Assembly (NCBI GenBank): GCA_946478755.1
Contig: CAMLDJ010000124.1
Span: 1-14,678 of the forward strand
Source of the DNA: an uncultured Pedobacter sp.
GTDB taxonomy: Bacteria; Bacteroidota; Bacteroidia; Sphingobacteriales; Sphingobacteriaceae
DNA: 14,678 nucleotides
Reading direction: 5' to 3'
Below are positions 13,407 through 14,678 of the stretch, piece after piece. Position 1 is the stretch's first letter. Each line of letters opens with the position of its first letter. The notes beneath the pieces were generated by a model. The model did no database searches. It was not told the origin of the DNA and saw only the letters and a program-made list of their open reading frames with translations. The position numbers and the translations under genes were made by a program.

Positions 13407-14588
13407 TTACATGGTTACTATTGCCGAAGCGATAATGAAAGCCAGAACCGCAGCGACGATACCAAACATAAATACGTTATAAGCTACTCTTAACAAGCGG
13501 TATTTACGACCAAGTACAACGCCCTGGGCATATACATCTTTTATCAAACTGCCGTAAAGAAAATCGCGGTCGTCCATCATCTTGAGCATTCCGCCCTGAT
13601 AATCCTTGAGGCTCATGCGGTAGAAATTTCCAAAGAAGAGCAGGTTCACCCGCTTTTCGTCAATATCTTCCGGTGTGAAGATGCCTTCCGGAATGGAGGG
13701 CCTGGTTGCCAGGATGGAAAAGACCATGGTAACGACGCAGATGATCAGTAAAAGCAAGGTAGGTATAATCAGATGTGGGTTATCTTCCAGCTTGCGCAAG
13801 AGTAAACTCAAAATAACCGACAGTATGATTGAATTGGTGGAGATCATGATATGTGCTTTGTTATCGGCCATATCGCTCAATCGCTGATGATTGGTTGAGG
13901 AGATTCTGAACATGGTTTCGACTCCCCTTTCAGGTTTATCACTCTTTTTATTTTTTTCTTTCTTTGAAACTACTGTGGTCCCGACGTCTGTTTGGGTGAC
14001 TAGCTTATCTTCCATCTCGGCAAGGTTCTGTGCTTTTTTATTATTTAGTAAATTCCGGCAAAAATCTGTGTGATAATGATGCGCCTTGAAAAGTGCGATG
14101 GTTTTAGTCCTCCATACATTCTTATCAATTTCCCTATTACAAAATGCCTCGGCCTCTTTCCGCATCAGTTTATTTTTCTGTTTAAAGCTATCGCTGCCCA
14201 GGTGATAGAGATCTGCATCGCAAACAATTTCTTGCAGCAAGCCCACAGGGCTTTGAGGCATTTTTGTCGCCAGGATACAACCGCTGATCTGATCGATCAC
14301 TCCGGGGTCAACTTCTTTCTCTTCTAAAAAGGCCCTTGCTATGCTTTCCCCCCTGGCTTCATGCTGACTATAATCGAACAAATAACCCATATCATGAAAC
14401 CAGCTGCCAGCGACTACAATAAAAAAATCGCGATCAGACAACTGATAATGATTGGCTATTCTTACTGTATTTTCAACTACCTGTTCCGTATGGTGTAAGT
14501 TGTGATAAATAAAGCGCTCATCCTTGTGAGCTTGAAAAAGGCTTGCTACATGGGCACGAAGCTGATCTAATATTTGCCGGTACTGCAT
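13407..14588 (-). CDS. HD phosphohydrolase fused to Pycsar-effector-like (PycTM) membrane domain
   Basis: From the ATG at 14588 the protein has 393 aa. Other starts are ATG 14621 and TTG 14642; I prefer 14588 because the HD domain begins at once. Residues 20-190 form an HD domain resembling predicted metal-dependent phosphohydrolases: Y-H-N-L-H-H33-T, W-F-H65-D66-M-G-Y, and C-D124-A-D, giving the H...HD...D metal site. A basic linker K-K-E-K-N-K-K (209-215) follows. Residues about 225-393 match the Pycsar effector transmembrane domain (formerly DUF5706): N-H-Q-R-L-S-D-M-A-D-N-K-A, two helices (about 246-264 and 273-294), an N-F-Y-R-M-S-L-K-D-Y block, and a third helix (371-391). In Pycsar phage defence such domains damage the membrane when a cyclase makes cCMP or cUMP. 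No cyclase is seen, but the upstream side lies outside the window. ppk1 follows after 6 bp. Substrate and role are unknown. Confidence 0.82.
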   Translation of the reverse strand: MQYRQILDQLRAHVASLFQAHKDERFIYHNLHHTEQVVENTVRIANHYQLSDRDFFIVVAGSWFHDMGYLFDYSQHEARGESIARAFLEEKEVDPGVIDQISGCILATKMPQSPVGLLQEIVCDADLYHLGSDSFKQKNKLMRKEAEAFCNREIDKNVWRTKTIALFKAHHYHTDFCRNLLNNKKAQNLAEMEDKLVTQTDVGTTVVSKKEKNKKSDKPERGVETMFRISSTNHQRLSDMADNKAHIMISTNSIILSVILSLLLRKLEDNPHLIIPTLLLLIICVVTMVFSILATRPSIPEGIFTPEDIDEKRVNLLFFGNFYRMSLKDYQGGMLKMMDDRDFLYGSLIKDVYAQGVVLGRKYRLLRVAYNVFMFGIVAAVLAFIIASAIVTM

Positions 14589-14678
14589 CTTTTTATATTG
14601 TTTCTTGAAAAGAACTCCCATGAGAAAACATGTTCGGTTCAATGCATAAATATGGGCTTTTAATTTTTATATTTTGAA

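Noticed and set aside
13407..14588. Complete Pycsar defence system
   Set aside because: Only the effector-like domain is visible; no pyrimidine cyclase gene lies in the window, and the neighbours are metabolic.

Overview
The window looks like a chromosomal segment of a Bacteroidota bacterium, most probably a Sphingobacteriaceae member close to Pedobacter. Three things suggest this: the style of the proteins (ThiG/ThiH/ThiF set, CvfB, GAF protein, Omp85 fusion, SdiA-regulated-type lipoprotein), the near absence of Shine-Dalgarno sites, and Bacteroidota-type -7 promoter boxes (TAnnTTTG) before two genes. I see no rRNA, tRNA, CRISPR array or insertion-sequence transposase.

Left part, plus strand (1-3606): the 3' part of a thiamine operon, thiE-thiG-thiH-thiF, tightly packed with overlapping or nearly overlapping stops and starts. 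It begins with the last codons of an upstream gene whose stop overlaps the thiE start. ThiF, ThiG and ThiH build the thiazole phosphate from deoxyxylulose phosphate, tyrosine-derived dehydroglycine and ThiS-borne sulfur; ThiE joins it to the pyrimidine. thiS and thiC are not in the window. ThiF carries a C-terminal rhodanese domain, so sulfur delivery and adenylation may lie in one chain.

Middle (3607-5493): a small unrecognised 100-aa protein, a CvfB-type S1 RNA-binding protein with a -7 box almost touching its ATG, and then a 570-bp gene-free spacer between convergent genes. The spacer is structured: a 77-bp inverted repeat (68/77 matching, ungapped), each arm itself a 46-bp hairpin, encloses a minisatellite of 14-bp units.

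Right part, minus strand (14588 down to 5494): two probable transcription units. The first (14588 to 10544) encodes an HD-domain phosphohydrolase fused to a Pycsar-effector-like transmembrane domain, a polyphosphate kinase (ppk1) and a lipoprotein of the SdiA-regulated type, with gaps of 6 and 13 bp. The second (10461 to 5494) has its own -7 box and encodes a large GAF protein and, 12 bp later, a secreted protein in which a kinase-like module with a D-R-H-x-x-N motif is fused to an Omp85/BamA-like outer-membrane barrel.

The most unusual items are the kinase-like/outer-membrane-barrel fusion, the HD-PycTM protein linked to polyphosphate kinase, and the palindrome-flanked minisatellite.
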